DNA from: Clostridium pasteurianum BC1
GTDB lineage: Bacteria; Bacillota; Clostridia; Clostridiales; Clostridiaceae
Length of the DNA stretch: 64,000 nucleotides
Assembly (NCBI RefSeq): GCF_000389635.1
Contig: NC_021182.1
Span: 1,240,001-1,304,000, forward strand
Direction of reading: 5' to 3'
The notes below the pieces were generated by a model. That model saw only the letters and a program-made list of their open reading frames with translations, had not been told where the DNA came from and ran no database searches. The position numbers and the translations under genes were made by a program. Shown piece after piece: positions 34,708-45,252 of this stretch (position 1 is the first letter of the stretch; each line of letters starts with the position of its first letter).

Positions 34708-35694
34708 TTATTTGGAAAAATTATTTATTTTTAAAACTGTGTTTTTAAGATCATTTACTGTAGTATTAATTGTTTCCAAAAGTTGAGATTGATTTTCAAC
34801 ATAAGATGTAATTTCATTAGATATATTTGAATGATGTTCCCTAAGGGAAGATATATTTTCAAAGGTTTCCTTTATAGAATTTTCCTTATCTTTTACTTCT
34901 ACTAATGAATTTATGCTTACTTTTATCTCACCTAAGGTATTATCAATAGAATTTTTTATTCCAGAAAGAGATCCCTTAGTGGTTTTAATGGTTTCGTTTT
35001 GTAAGCTAATAGCACTATTAGCAGTGGACATAGTTGAAGAAGTATTCAATATATCGTTTTTAATTTCTTCAAGTATTTTTGTACTGTTCTCTACTGCAGA
35101 TTTAGTGCTTTCAGCTAATTTTCTTATTTCATCAGCAACTACTCCAAAGCCTCTACCAGCTTCTCCAGCTCTTGCGGCCTCTATAGCAGCATTAAGGGCA
35201 AGAAGATTGGTTTGACTTGCAATTTGACTTATGGTATCTGTTATAATATTAACTGATTCTATTTTTGAAACCATATCATTAACTATTGATGAAGAACTTT
35301 TAAAGGCAGATTCAAGATCGCTAAGGGATGAATCCAGATTTTTAATTTGATTTAGACTACTTTCTGTGAGACTGCTGGAATCAGCTATTTTTTTGTTTAC
35401 ATCCTGAATATTAGAGTCTATTGAGCTTGTATATTCAGTGTATTCTTCAAGCAAGCCTACAGATTTTTCAAAATTTTCTTCTTGTTCATGAGAAGATGAG
35501 GCCATTTCAGTTAAAGAAGAATCAATTGTAGAAGTTGTATTTGAAATAGCTTCAGAATCGGAAGTTATTCTTTCTATAGCGGAGTCTATTTCTTTAGAAA
35601 TTTCATTTATAAAGCTTTTATATTCTTCTAATTTGTTTATATTGTTTTCAACTGTATTGGAGATGGAAGTTTTATTTTTCTTAAAAAGTGACAT
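34708..35694 (-). CDS. Soluble methyl-accepting chemotaxis protein
   Basis: The 328-residue protein is almost entirely coiled coil and contains the MCP hairpin tip [20 protein letters not shown] followed by [20 protein letters not shown] (about 165-205), which contacts CheA/CheW. It has no membrane segment and no recognisable sensor domain; the N-terminal 45 residues are charged. It is therefore a cytoplasmic receptor of the short type. A GAGGAGG site precedes ATG 35694. No other chemotaxis genes are in the window. Confidence 0.92.
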   Translation of the reverse strand: MSLFKKNKTSISNTVENNINKLEEYKSFINEISKEIDSAIERITSDSEAISNTTSTIDSSLTEMASSSHEQEENFEKSVGLLEEYTEYTSSIDSNIQDVNKKIADSSSLTESSLNQIKNLDSSLSDLESAFKSSSSIVNDMVSKIESVNIITDTISQIASQTNLLALNAAIEAARAGEAGRGFGVVADEIRKLAESTKSAVENSTKILEEIKNDILNTSSTMSTANSAISLQNETIKTTKGSLSGIKNSIDNTLGEIKVSINSLVEVKDKENSIKETFENISSLREHHSNISNEITSYVENQSQLLETINTTVNDLKNTVLKINNFSK

Positions 35695-35773
35695 ATGAAT
35701 CCTCCTCGTTATAATGTTTCACAGTTTATTTCTCGTATAGCATTGTTAAAACTGTAGAGAAATATATTTTAAA

Positions 35774-35914
35774 TTAGAAAAACTTTGAGAAAAATCCTTT
35801 CTTTTTAGGTTTTTTAATTTCCATGTTTTTATTAATATTGGAGTCAGATGAATTTATACCTTTTTTAGTAAGAACTATCAAATCTTTTTGAATATTTTTT
35901 ATTGATTCTAAATT
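35774..35914 (-). pseudogene. C-terminal fragment of an unidentified protein
   Basis: A reverse-strand open stretch of 46 codons encodes NLESIKNIQKDLIVLTKKGI and ends KKPKKKGFFSKFF-stop. It has no start codon or ribosome site and is closed by a stop at 35915-35917. The basic Phe-rich tail looks like a real protein end. It could be the remains of a gene once cotranscribed with the chemoreceptor. The family is not identified. Confidence 0.35.
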
Positions 35915-36311
35915 TTAGGTAAACTAAAATTTAATAAACAATATATGTAAATAATTATATTATATATATTATTTGTAATATTTTTTAAAAAGTAATTAAA
36001 TTTATTAATAATGATTTGCTGAACTTAGATAGAAAATTCTAAAAATTAATATAAGATAAAATAATATAAGATTAAAATTAATATTAATTGGTACAATTTT
36101 TTTTATCTAATTGAAAAATATAGCATATAATATTATAATAATTTACTGTGGATAAAATTCCATAAATGAATGTTGCTTAGTTGAATTATGTATTATATTA
36201 AGTTATATCAATTATCTAGAACGGGTATGATTGTTATTTTTTATTATAGTCTAAATAATATCTATGACAATTGATCTTTAGATAAATTTTTATTGAAAAG
36301 GATGATTCTTT
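35915..36311. other. AT-rich gap without recognised gene
   Basis: About 400 bases of extreme AT content between the fragment above and the alarmone synthetase gene. I see no ORF with a ribosome site and no clear stem-loop. A promoter for the downstream gene must lie here, but I cannot fix it. Confidence 0.4.
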
Positions 36312-37109
36312 ATGACTATGATGGTTAAATGGAAGACATTTTTAATTCCTTACAGTCAAGCGGTAGAGGAATTAAAAGTAAAAATGAGAAGTGTAAGAAA
36401 AGAGTATAGGAAAAAAAATGAATATTCCCCAATTGAGTTTGTTACTGGTAGGGTGAAGGAAATATCCAGTATTTTGGAAAAAGCTAAGAAACTTAATTTA
36501 ACTCTAGATGAAATTGATAGCTACATGGAGGATATAGCTGGAATCAGAATAATGTGCCAGTTTGTAGATGATATTCAGCATGTAGCAGATTTAATTAGAC
36601 AAAGACAGGATATGATTGTAATAAATGAAAAAGATTATATAAACAATGTAAAAGATAGTGGTTATAGAAGTTATCATATGATTATAAAATATCCAGTTAA
36701 CTTAGCAGATGGAAAAAAAGAAATATTAGCAGAAATACAAATAAGAACATTAGCTATGAATTTTTGGGCTACTATCGAACATTCTTTAAATTATAAATAT
36801 AAACATGACATACCTATAGAGGTAAGAGAAAAACTTAAAAATGCTGCCGATGCTGCATTTCAATTAGATGGACAGATGCTTGAAATTAAAGATGAGATAA
36901 AGGATGCTCAGAAATTATTTGAAGTAAAATCAAATTTGATTTCTGATATTGTGAATGACATCTTAGTGTTATCTTCTATGAATAAGTTATCTGAAGCTGT
37001 TTATTATAAGAATCGGCTGAATAAATTACTTGAAGAAGAGGATGTATTTGAATTAAATAGCTTACTAGAAGCCATAGAAAAATCAATTTATGAGTTTAAA
37101 AAATATTAA
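36312..37109 (+). CDS. Small alarmone synthetase (RelQ/YjbM-like GTP pyrophosphokinase)
   Basis: This 265-residue protein is of the stand-alone RelA/SpoT synthetase type. Diagnostic stretches are SPIEFVTGRVKEISSILEKA (about 38-57, substrate pocket), YMEDIAGIRIMCQFVDDI (about 74-91), KDYINNVKDSGYRSYHMIIK (about 105-124) and EIQIRTLAMNFWATIEHSLNYK (about 139-160). No hydrolase or ACT domain is present. It should make (p)ppGpp under stress. AAAGGATG lies seven bases before ATG 36312. A perfect-palindrome terminator follows. Confidence 0.92.
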   Translation: MTMMVKWKTFLIPYSQAVEELKVKMRSVRKEYRKKNEYSPIEFVTGRVKEISSILEKAKKLNLTLDEIDSYMEDIAGIRIMCQFVDDIQHVADLIRQRQDMIVINEKDYINNVKDSGYRSYHMIIKYPVNLADGKKEILAEIQIRTLAMNFWATIEHSLNYKYKHDIPIEVREKLKNAADAAFQLDGQMLEIKDEIKDAQKLFEVKSNLISDIVNDILVLSSMNKLSEAVYYKNRLNKLLEEEDVFELNSLLEAIEKSIYEFKKY

Positions 37110-37141
37110 ATAAAATTAAAAATTTAATTTCAAATATTAAT

Positions 37142-37184
37142 ATAAAATCAGGATAATTGAAAATTTTCAATTATCCTGATTTTA
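37142..37184. terminator. Bidirectional terminator (perfect palindrome)
   Basis: AAATCAGGATAATTGAAAA is followed directly by its exact complement and T-rich flanks. It lies between the alarmone synthetase and convergent gerKB. Confidence 0.85.
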
Positions 37185-37286
37185 TGTATTAGATTCAATC
37201 ATTTACGTTGGCTTCAATTAATCAAATGGTTTAGAAAATCATTAGTAAAAATTAATTCTATTTATAAAATGAATTTTTTAATAGCT

Positions 37287-38393
37287 TTATATTTTGGAAG
37301 ATTTTATAGTGGTTTTTGATTCTAAACTTTTTTTATTTTTTAAATGAAATATTATATATACTATAATTGGTATAACAATAAAATTAGCAAGTGAAATATA
37401 GAGGAATATGTTTAATGCTTTAAAAAGTAACACTATATCACGAGAAAATAAAAATGAAATTATTAAAACTAGTGCAGTTACAAAATAAATATAAAACTTA
37501 TTTCGTATATTTATTTTATTTAATATCAACTTCATAGAGAAAAAAGTTAACACATACTTTATGTACCAGCCTGCAACTACCTGTAATAATACATATAATT
37601 CACCACTTTCTAAAAATCCCCAATAATTTATAAGCTGAGTTTGAGTTAATTTTGGATAATACATTGTATTTCCAAGTAAAGTTCCAAAGGTTGTTATAAT
37701 TCCCGCAGTAGAAACTACTTCCATTTGAATAATGAATAAAAGAGCTATAGTTAAATATTTTTTTACAGTTTTTTTATTTTCCAGTTCTGTTAGAAAAGGT
37801 AATATTATAGAAAAAAAACTAAAAAATGCTAAGCTTTTTATGATACTTATAAGAAAGTTTGGTGTTATGCCATGTTCCATAACAGGCAAAAGAAAATTAA
37901 AATTTTTATATTTAGAGGTAAGTATAGCTAAATTAGTTCCAGAAAGGGCTACTAAAGTTATTCCGATTATAGTTACAATAACTATGGAGTGACTTCCTCT
38001 CCAAATTGTGTATATAGCAGGTATAGCAAAGAATACTGAAAAAAACCAAGGCGGCGTGTCAGCTAACATGCTAACATGCATTGAATTTGCTTCAACAGCT
38101 GTACATTCTATTAAGGTGAAGAACAGAGTCAATATAAAACACCAAATAAGTATATTTCCCAATACTTTTCCTAAGGCACTGCAATAGATATCATATATAT
38201 TATAATTGTTATTTTTTTGCATTATAGCCATAATTATATAAGCAAACAAAAATATAATTATTCCTGAGCAAATTACAGCTATCCAGGAATCTCTACCGCC
38301 TAATTCAGTATAAAGAGAAGGATAGGTTTTCATTGAAACTATAGTTACTCCACATAGGAGAAAAATTAAATGAGTACCATTAAATTTATCCAT
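37287..38393 (-). CDS. gerKB: Spore germinant receptor permease subunit (GerB/GerKB type)
   Basis: This 368-residue membrane protein has about ten helices, of the spore germination B family within the APC-type transporter superfamily. The N-terminal THLIFLLCGVTIVSMKTYPS and YPSLYTELGGRDSWIAVIC are family-typical, as is YYPKLTQTQLINYWGFLESGELYV (in the C-terminal half). It works in the spore inner membrane with GerKA and GerKC to sense germinants. It is transcribed away from gerKA-gerKC, a gene order different from the usual ABC operon. The specific ger paralogue name is tentative. Confidence 0.88.
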   Translation of the reverse strand: MDKFNGTHLIFLLCGVTIVSMKTYPSLYTELGGRDSWIAVICSGIIIFLFAYIIMAIMQKNNNYNIYDIYCSALGKVLGNILIWCFILTLFFTLIECTAVEANSMHVSMLADTPPWFFSVFFAIPAIYTIWRGSHSIVIVTIIGITLVALSGTNLAILTSKYKNFNFLLPVMEHGITPNFLISIIKSLAFFSFFSIILPFLTELENKKTVKKYLTIALLFIIQMEVVSTAGIITTFGTLLGNTMYYPKLTQTQLINYWGFLESGELYVLLQVVAGWYIKYVLTFFSMKLILNKINIRNKFYIYFVTALVLIISFLFSRDIVLLFKALNIFLYISLANFIVIPIIVYIIFHLKNKKSLESKTTIKSSKI

Positions 38394-38407
38394 AACATTA
38401 CCTCTTC

Positions 38408-38437
38408 TGCATAAAGTATTTATAAAAATCCATACTA
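38408..38437 (+). promoter_or_regulatory. Candidate sigma-G promoter for gerKA-gerKC
   Basis: TGCATA (38408-38413), a 17-base spacer, then CATACTA (38431-38437). The sigma-G consensus is TGAATA / CATACTA, so the fit is 5 of 6 and 7 of 7. It lies 86 bases before gerKA and fits forespore expression of germinant receptors. Confidence 0.72.
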
Positions 38438-38522
38438 CTATTGAAAGCTTTGTACTTAATTCTATTATTTGATATTTATTGAAAATTATGCAAGGTAAAG
38501 AAAAAATAAGGCAGGTGATAGC

Positions 38523-39926
38523 ATGAATGAAGATTATATTACATTTGTAAAGGAAAAGTTAAAGGATAATGTAGATGTAAAAAATAGGGAGATAAAGTGT
38601 AAAAAAGGCTGCATATATATAATATTTATTGATAATTTAACAGATTCTCATTTTATAAGCCAATATATAATTGAACCCATTGTAAAAGAAAGAGATAATA
38701 TTGAAACTGCAGAAGATATAAAAAAAAGTATTATATTTGCCAATTCCATAGGGAATATAGATACCAGTCATGACGTACTGCTGCATATACTTTCAGGAGA
38801 TGTAGTTATAATTTCTGATTTTTATGAGGGGCTAATATTTTGTGAGGCAAAGAGCTGGGCTAGAAGGTCTGTATCCATACCAATTACAGAGAGTGTTATA
38901 AAAGGACCAAGAGAAGGTTTTACAGAAGCCTTTGTAGATAATATTTCTCTTATAAGGAGAAAAGCTAGAAATGCGGATTTAAAATTTGAAAGCATGTATA
39001 TGGGAAAAAAATCTGATTCAATTGTAATACTAGTTTATATAAAAGGTGTAGCTAGCAGTAAATTGGTATCTCAAATAAGAAAGAAACTAAAAAAGATGGA
39101 TGTGGATTTTTTACTGGATACAAATTATATAGAAGAGCAACTAAAAGAAAAGCGTACCCTTTATGACACTGTAGGTTATACTGAAAAACCGGATGTGGTA
39201 GCTTCAAAATTATTTGAAGGAAGAGTAGCAATTATTGTTGATGGTACACCTTTTGTAATTACAGCACCTTATTTCTTCTATGAAAATTTTCAAATGCCAG
39301 ATGATTATTATTTAAACAAATATATGTCTAATTTTCTAAGAATTTTAAGGTGGCTGGGATATATTATTTCAGTGCTTTTACCAGGACTGTATGTTGCTTT
39401 AACCACTCATCATTTTTCACTAATACCTTCTGTATTTGTATTTAGGCTTTCTATATCCAGAGCAGGTGTACCATTTCCCCTGGTAGTAGAGATGATTATA
39501 ATGATATTTTTCTTTCAAATATTGAGAGAAGCCGGAGTAAGATTGCCTCAACCAGTAGGGCAGGCAATGAGTATTGTGGGTGCTTTAATTCTAGGACAAT
39601 CCGCTGTAAGTGCAGGTTTTGCCTCTGAAACTACAATAATTATTGTGGCTTTAACTTCCATAGCCTCATTTTTGACACCAAAAATTTATGGAGCAATAAC
39701 CTTTTGGTCAATTTTTTTAATAATAATATCCAGTGTTGTTGGATTACCAGGCTATTTTGTAGGGATAGTTCTAATGATATCTGAAATAGCTGGACTAAAA
39801 AGCTGTGGATTTAAATATGTATTTCCAATGGGAACCATTAAAAAGTTTAGTTTTAGAGATTTAATTTTAAGAGATGATTTAGATTCCATATCTGGAGACT
39901 TTACGAATGAGGATGGTAAAAAATGA
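38523..39926 (+). CDS. gerKA: Spore germinant receptor subunit A (GerA/GerKA type)
   Basis: This 467-residue protein has an N-terminal soluble domain (about 1-245) and a C-terminal membrane region with about four to five helices. Family-typical stretches are LSGDVVIISDFYEGLIFCEAKSW-like sequence near residue 85-105, VIKGPREGFTEAFVDNISLI (about 124-143), RVAIIVDGTPFVITAPYFF (about 230-248) and REAGVRLPQPVGQAMSIVGALILG (about 338-361). It forms the receptor with GerKB and GerKC in the spore membrane. The stop overlaps the gerKC start. Confidence 0.93.
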   Translation: MNEDYITFVKEKLKDNVDVKNREIKCKKGCIYIIFIDNLTDSHFISQYIIEPIVKERDNIETAEDIKKSIIFANSIGNIDTSHDVLLHILSGDVVIISDFYEGLIFCEAKSWARRSVSIPITESVIKGPREGFTEAFVDNISLIRRKARNADLKFESMYMGKKSDSIVILVYIKGVASSKLVSQIRKKLKKMDVDFLLDTNYIEEQLKEKRTLYDTVGYTEKPDVVASKLFEGRVAIIVDGTPFVITAPYFFYENFQMPDDYYLNKYMSNFLRILRWLGYIISVLLPGLYVALTTHHFSLIPSVFVFRLSISRAGVPFPLVVEMIIMIFFFQILREAGVRLPQPVGQAMSIVGALILGQSAVSAGFASETTIIIVALTSIASFLTPKIYGAITFWSIFLIIISSVVGLPGYFVGIVLMISEIAGLKSCGFKYVFPMGTIKKFSFRDLILRDDLDSISGDFTNEDGKK

Positions 39927-41041
39927 AAAAATTACTTATATGTTTATTTTTAACAGCTTCTATATTTTTAAATGGATGCTTTAGCTATACGGATATAAAT
40001 AATGTAGTTTTTGTAACTTCAGTAATAGTAGACATAGATAAAGAAAATAAACCTGTAGTATATTTGGAGATTTTCAAATCAGTTAGAGCTGCATCTAAAG
40101 CTGCAGAAACAGGTCAGAGAATTGTTTTAAAGGGCACAGGTAAAACTGTCTATGAAGCGGTAAACGATATAAATTTGGCATCTAGTTTTCAGATAAATTA
40201 TACACAAAATAAAGCTATAATATATACAAAAGCAGCTGCAGCACAGGGGATAGAAAATTATCTTGATATTTTTAGAAGAGATGTAAATGCTATAATAAAG
40301 CCTTATTTACTGGTTTATGATGGTGATGTAGAAAGACTTGCCAAAGGAAATTTTGAAGGAGAACAGTATATAGGTCTATTTGTATGGGACTTAATAGGCA
40401 ATGTAAGAAGCAGCCCAAGAGCAGTTCAATCTTCACTTAACAGATATTTATCGAGAAGGTTGGCTCCAAGTAAGACAGATGTATTGACAGTACTAAAGAT
40501 AAACAATGATGAACCTATTCCTACTCTTGTAATTAACGGCGGGGCTATAATGAAAGATAATAAATTGGCTGAAATGCTTCCACAATCAGAAGGGGAGGCT
40601 TATAATTTTCTAATTGATGCAGTCTCATTAGGCTCTATGGAAGTGGCTGATCCAAGGGATAAGACAAAATATATATCATTGGCTATAGAAAACAGTAAAA
40701 CGAATACTGATGTAAATATGAATGGTAACAATATACAGGTTACCAAAAAAATGAATATAAAAGCTAGAATTGTTGAAGTACAGAAATATATGGATTTGAC
40801 AGATGAACAGTTAGATGAAATAAGAAGGGGGGCAGAGGCTAATTTAATTAATTCCTGCATGAATATATTTAATAAATACAAAAATAGAAATTTAGATATT
40901 TTTATGATCGGACAGGATGTTGAAAATAAATATGGTGAAAAGGGTATGAAATATGGTGAAAATATAATAGAGCATACTAATATGGAAATACAGCCAAGCG
41001 TATTTATAGATAGTCCTGGAAGAATAAGAGCATACAAATAA
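39923..41041 (+). CDS. gerKC: Spore germinant receptor lipoprotein subunit C (GerC/GerKC type)
   Basis: This 372-residue lipoprotein has the signal MKKLLICLFLTASIFLNGC with lipobox LNGC (Cys19). The Ger(x)C family shows YTDINNVVFVTSVIVDID after the lipid site, GKTVYEAVNDINLASSFQI (about 75-95) and AAAQGIENYLDIFRRD (about 104-119). It starts four bases inside gerKA (ATGA overlap). In Bacillus the C subunit is lipidated and needed for function. The C-terminal end VFIDSPGRIRAYK is normal. It ends about 50 bases before the family D / IS256 locus. Confidence 0.93.
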   Translation: MKKLLICLFLTASIFLNGCFSYTDINNVVFVTSVIVDIDKENKPVVYLEIFKSVRAASKAAETGQRIVLKGTGKTVYEAVNDINLASSFQINYTQNKAIIYTKAAAAQGIENYLDIFRRDVNAIIKPYLLVYDGDVERLAKGNFEGEQYIGLFVWDLIGNVRSSPRAVQSSLNRYLSRRLAPSKTDVLTVLKINNDEPIPTLVINGGAIMKDNKLAEMLPQSEGEAYNFLIDAVSLGSMEVADPRDKTKYISLAIENSKTNTDVNMNGNNIQVTKKMNIKARIVEVQKYMDLTDEQLDEIRRGAEANLINSCMNIFNKYKNRNLDIFMIGQDVENKYGEKGMKYGENIIEHTNMEIQPSVFIDSPGRIRAYK

Positions 41042-41137
41042 GATTATAGTTGTTTTATAGGTAGAGAAAAATGCATTCAATAAATTCTTAGGCATGCAAA
41101 AATAAATAGTAAGTCAAAATACGTCGTATCTTTGACT

Positions 41138-42598
41138 GAGAGTGTAAAATAATCTGTGTAAACTCCATAAAGATGATATAATTATTCTTATTAAATGGAG
41201 GGTGCACAGATTATGTCTTTTTCAAGAAAGGAACTTATTAAACAACTTATTAAGGAAACAAAGCCTACAAGTGCAAAAGATGTTCAAGAAACATTGAAAG
41301 ATCTATTCGCCGATACGCTTAAAGAAATGTTAGAAGCGGAGCTTGATGACCATCTGGGATATTCTAAATATGACTACAAAAATAAAAATACATCTAATAG
41401 TAGAAATGGACGAAGCTCTAAAAAGGTAATTTCAGATCTTGGAGAATTTCAACTTGATGTACCAAGAGATAGAAACAGTAGTTTTGAACCGGAGGTTGTT
41501 AAGAAAAATCAAACAGATATATCTGGAATTGAAGATCAAGTTATTGGTATGTATGCAAAAGGAATGACTACCAGAGATATTGCTACTCACTTAGAAAACA
41601 TATATGGTTTTGAGGCTTCGCCTACACTAATATCTGGTATAACAGATAAAATTACTCCTATAGCTAAAGAATGGCAAAATAGACCATTAGAAGCCGTTTA
41701 TCCTATAATCTTTATGGATGCCATACATTATAAAGTTAAACAGGATAATAGAGTCATAAACAAGGCTGCTTACGCAGTTATTGGAGTAAACTTAGATGGT
41801 ATTAAAGAAGTTTTGGGAATTTGGATTGGAGCTAATGAAACATCAAAATACTGGCTCTTAGTATTAAATGAACTTAAAAATAGAGGGGTTAATGATATAC
41901 TTATAGCTTGTGTTGATGGTCTTAATGGATTTAAAGAAGCTATTAAAGCGATTTATCCTCGTACTGAGATTCAGAGATGCATAATACATCAAATTAGAAA
42001 CTCTTCTAAATATGTATCTTATAAAGATTTAAAAGCATTCAATGCAGATTTAAAACTAGTATATACATCTGCAACAGAAGATGCAGCCTTAGCGGAGCTA
42101 GCTAAATTTGAAGAAAAATGGGGAGATAAATATCTTATTGCTATCCGCTCATGGAAAGCTAATTGGGAAGAACTTTCTACATTCTTCAAATACCCGCCAG
42201 AGATACGAAAAATAATATATACTACCAATGCAATGGAAAGCTATAATAGACAATTAAGAAAAGTAACCAAGAGTAAAAGCGTATTTCCTTCAGATGATGC
42301 TTTACTTAAAATGCTTTATCTAGCAACAATGGATATAAGCAAAAAGTGGACCCAATCTATACGTGGATGGGCTCAAATACTAGCTCAATTATCTATATAT
42401 TTTAGTGATAGGCTTGAAACTGTAATTTTTTAAATTTACCTATAATCTTCTAGTCATAGCTATAATGCTTTACTGTAAAAATATATAATAAATATAAAAA
42501 ACTAGGTTTTTATATTTCTAATACCAAACCTAGTTTCTCATAAAAACATCTAATTTAAAATTTCTTATGGCAGTTTACACAAAATTATTGACAGACTC
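41138..42598 (+). mobile_element. IS256-family insertion sequence (1461 bp, complete)
   Basis: Terminal inverted repeats begin GAGAGTGTAAAATAATCTGT on the left and GAGTCTGTCAATAATTTTGT on the right (complement); 20 of 27 positions match. An 8-bp target duplication CTTTGACT flanks it (41130-41137 and 42599-42606). One intact transposase is encoded. A hairpin terminator AAACTAGGTTT...AAACCTAGTTT follows it at 42499-42536. The element looks recently active. Confidence 0.93.
41213..42433 (+). CDS. IS256-family (mutator-like) transposase
   Basis: This 406-residue DDE transposase is intact. The first Asp is in IIFMDAIHYKVKQ (about residue 165-177), the second in ILIACVDGLNGFKEAIKAIYP (about 232-252), and the Glu in TTNAMESYNRQLRKVTKSK (about 338-356). 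The N-terminal part carries HLGYSKYDYKNKNTSNSRNG, normal for the family. I chose ATG 41213 since GGAGGG (41197-41202) lies upstream; an ATG at 41195 overlaps that site. Confidence 0.96.
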   Translation: MSFSRKELIKQLIKETKPTSAKDVQETLKDLFADTLKEMLEAELDDHLGYSKYDYKNKNTSNSRNGRSSKKVISDLGEFQLDVPRDRNSSFEPEVVKKNQTDISGIEDQVIGMYAKGMTTRDIATHLENIYGFEASPTLISGITDKITPIAKEWQNRPLEAVYPIIFMDAIHYKVKQDNRVINKAAYAVIGVNLDGIKEVLGIWIGANETSKYWLLVLNELKNRGVNDILIACVDGLNGFKEAIKAIYPRTEIQRCIIHQIRNSSKYVSYKDLKAFNADLKLVYTSATEDAALAELAKFEEKWGDKYLIAIRSWKANWEELSTFFKYPPEIRKIIYTTNAMESYNRQLRKVTKSKSVFPSDDALLKMLYLATMDISKKWTQSIRGWAQILAQLSIYFSDRLETVIF

Positions 42599-42692
42599 CT
42601 TTGACTTACTATTTATTTACAATGTTTTAAACTGATATCTAAATTATTATAGTGGCAAAAGAATAGTTAAAGACATTATTCATATTTATTTT

Positions 42693-45119
42693 CTACTTTG
42701 CAACTATATTAACTAATCTTCCTTTGATTACAATTACCTTGATAACATTTTTACCTTCAATAGCTGCTTTGACATTATCATCCTTTAATGCAGTTTCCTT
42801 AATTGCATCTTCCTTTAAATCAGAGGCTATATCTATTCTTGCCTTGATTTTTCCATTCACCTGTATTGCAATTTCAACTTCATCTTTAATTAATGCTTTT
42901 GGATCAAAATTTGGCCAAGCTTCCTTGAATACTGAAAAATTATTTCCTGTATTTAACCACATTTCCTCCGAAAAATGAGGAGCAAAAGGAGATAAAATTC
43001 TTATAAAATCATTGACACATTGCTTTAGGAGTTCAGTATTTTTTTTCTCTTCATTGAGATATTTTGAAAGTGCATTTGTGAATTCCATTATTCTGGCTAC
43101 ACATGTGTTAAACTGAAATTTTTCAGCGTCTTCAGTTACGCTCTTTATTACGAAGTTTCTAACATAGTTTAATTCCTTTTCAGCTTTATCTATGGTAGTT
43201 TTGTCAGCGGAAGCTTCAGTACATTGTGATAAAATTCTCTCAACTCTATCCACAAATTTTGAGATAGCCTTTATTCCATCATCGCTCCAGGCACCACCTT
43301 CTGTGTAGTCAAAACCAAACATAAGATATAGTCTGAATACATCAGCACCGTATTCTTTTATATAATCATCAGGTGATATTGTGTTTCCCTTGGATTTACT
43401 CATTTTTTGTCCATCCGGTCCAAGTATTAAGCCCTGATGTCTTAGTGAAAGGAAGGGCTCATCAAAATTTAGATATCCCATATCCCTTAAAGCCTTTGTG
43501 ATGAATCTTGCATATAAAAGATGCATGCAGGCATGTTCTGGTCCACCTACATATTTATCTACAGGAAGCATTTTGTTTATAATTTCTGGATCAAAAGCCT
43601 TGTCACTGTTTTTGCTGTCAGGGTATCTTAAATAATACCAGGATGAACATACAAAAGTATCTAAAGTGTCAACTTCTCTTTTAGCTGGTCCACCACAATG
43701 TGGACAAGTGGTATTTACGAATTCCTCAGATTTTGCAAGAGGTGACCTGCCATCTGGAGCAAATTCAACATCATAGGGAAGTTCAACAGGAAGCTGATCC
43801 TCTGGTACAGGAACGATTCCACATTTTTCACAGTAAACTATAGGAATAGGTGCACCCCAATATCTTTGCCTTGAAACAAGCCAATCACGAAGTCGGTAGT
43901 TAACCTTCCAATGACCAAGATTTTTTGAAGATAATAATTTTACTATAGCTTCCTTAGCTTCATTACCAGATAGACCGTCAAATTCACTACTGTTTACAAG
44001 TTTACCATAGTCAGTATAAGGAAGAGAATCTCCGCCTTCTACTACCCTTATTATTGGTAAATTATATTTTGTTGCAAAGGCAAAGTCTCTTTCATCGTGA
44101 GAAGGAACTGCCATAACAGCACCTGTTCCATAGGTGGCAAGTACGTAGTCAGCTACCCAAATAGGAACTTTTTTGCCGTTCACAGGATTTATAGCATAAG
44201 AGCCTGTGAATACACCAGTTTTTTCTCTTGTTAAAGATTGTCTTTCTATATCAGATTGTTTTGCTGACTGAGTTTTGTATTCTTCTACAGCTTCTATGTG
44301 TTCAGTAGTAGTAACTTTATCTGTTAATGGGCTTTCAGGAGCTAGAACTACGTAAGTAACTCCAAATAGTGTATCTACTCTTGTAGTAAATACATCAAAG
44401 GTAACATCACTATTATCCACTTTGAAAGTAGCTTCAGCACCTTTAGATTTACCAATCCAGTGTCTTTGCATGGCTTTTGTTTTTTCTGGCCAATCCAAAT
44501 CATCAAGTTTTTGCAAAAGTTCTTCTGAATAATCGGTAATCTTTAAAAACCACTGGGTTAGATCTTTTTTTACTACTTCAGTACCGCAGCGTTCACAGCC
44601 ACCATCTACTACCTGCTCATTTGCAAGTACTGTATTGCAGCTAGGGCACCAGTTGACAGGAGCTTTTTTTCTGTAAGCTAAGCCTTTTTCATAGAGTTTC
44701 AAAAATAACCACTGAGTCCATTTGTAGTAGTCAGGAAAACAGGTTACAACCTCATGATCCCAGTTGAACATTGCTCCCATTGCCTTAAGTTGTTTTTCCA
44801 TGGTTTCTATATTTTTAATAGTGGAGTCTTTGGGATGAACTCCTGTTTTTATAGCATAATTTTCTGCTGGAAGACCAAAAGCATCAAAGCCCATAGGCTG
44901 AAATACGTTATAACCCTGCATTTTCTTAAATCTTGCCCAGGAGTCCACTGGACCGTAGTTAAACCAGTGACCTGCATGAAGCCTTGCTCCAGAAGGATAT
45001 GAAAACATTTCTAGAGCATATAATTTTTTACCCATGTTATTTTCATCAAATTTATAAAGGCTTTTATCTTCCCATATTTTTTGCCATTTTTCATCAATTT
45101 TAGTACTGTAGTTTCCCAA
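42693..45119 (-). CDS. leuS: Leucyl-tRNA synthetase
   Basis: LeuRS charges tRNA-Leu. It has 808 residues, in the bacterial range. The HIGH-type motif reads [16 protein letters not shown] (about 38-53). The zinc-like insert has [21 protein letters not shown] (split here as CPSC and CERC, about 155-178), and the editing domain shows [14 protein letters not shown] (about 226-240) with [15 protein letters not shown]. The KMSKS loop is [17 protein letters not shown] (about 564-580). It is preceded by a T-box leader with a leucine specifier and a strong promoter. No partner genes are in the operon. Confidence 0.97.
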   Translation of the reverse strand: MGNYSTKIDEKWQKIWEDKSLYKFDENNMGKKLYALEMFSYPSGARLHAGHWFNYGPVDSWARFKKMQGYNVFQPMGFDAFGLPAENYAIKTGVHPKDSTIKNIETMEKQLKAMGAMFNWDHEVVTCFPDYYKWTQWLFLKLYEKGLAYRKKAPVNWCPSCNTVLANEQVVDGGCERCGTEVVKKDLTQWFLKITDYSEELLQKLDDLDWPEKTKAMQRHWIGKSKGAEATFKVDNSDVTFDVFTTRVDTLFGVTYVVLAPESPLTDKVTTTEHIEAVEEYKTQSAKQSDIERQSLTREKTGVFTGSYAINPVNGKKVPIWVADYVLATYGTGAVMAVPSHDERDFAFATKYNLPIIRVVEGGDSLPYTDYGKLVNSSEFDGLSGNEAKEAIVKLLSSKNLGHWKVNYRLRDWLVSRQRYWGAPIPIVYCEKCGIVPVPEDQLPVELPYDVEFAPDGRSPLAKSEEFVNTTCPHCGGPAKREVDTLDTFVCSSWYYLRYPDSKNSDKAFDPEIINKMLPVDKYVGGPEHACMHLLYARFITKALRDMGYLNFDEPFLSLRHQGLILGPDGQKMSKSKGNTISPDDYIKEYGADVFRLYLMFGFDYTEGGAWSDDGIKAISKFVDRVERILSQCTEASADKTTIDKAEKELNYVRNFVIKSVTEDAEKFQFNTCVARIMEFTNALSKYLNEEKKNTELLKQCVNDFIRILSPFAPHFSEEMWLNTGNNFSVFKEAWPNFDPKALIKDEVEIAIQVNGKIKARIDIASDLKEDAIKETALKDDNVKAAIEGKNVIKVIVIKGRLVNIVAK

Positions 45120-45252
45120 TTTTGAATGACCTCCTCAATATCTCATATGTAATAATATATCTTATCTTATTTATTAGAATATTAGTATTTCTGCTAAGTT
45201 CACGTTAAATATCAATTCCTTTAGTTTTAGCTAATATTTAAAACATATTAAA

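Larger units (their letters stand above)
41091..42624 (+). repeat. Family D element split by an IS256-type insertion (D4)
   Basis: The left half (41091-41137) has GGCATGC, AAATAAATAGTAAGTCAAA and ATACGTCGTAT, ending CTTTGACT. The right half (from 42599) begins CTTTGACT and continues TACTATTTATTTACAATG. Removing the IS and one CTTTGACT restores a continuous palindrome, in which AAATAAATAGTAAGTCAAA pairs with TTTGACTTACTATTTATTT. Confidence 0.9.
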
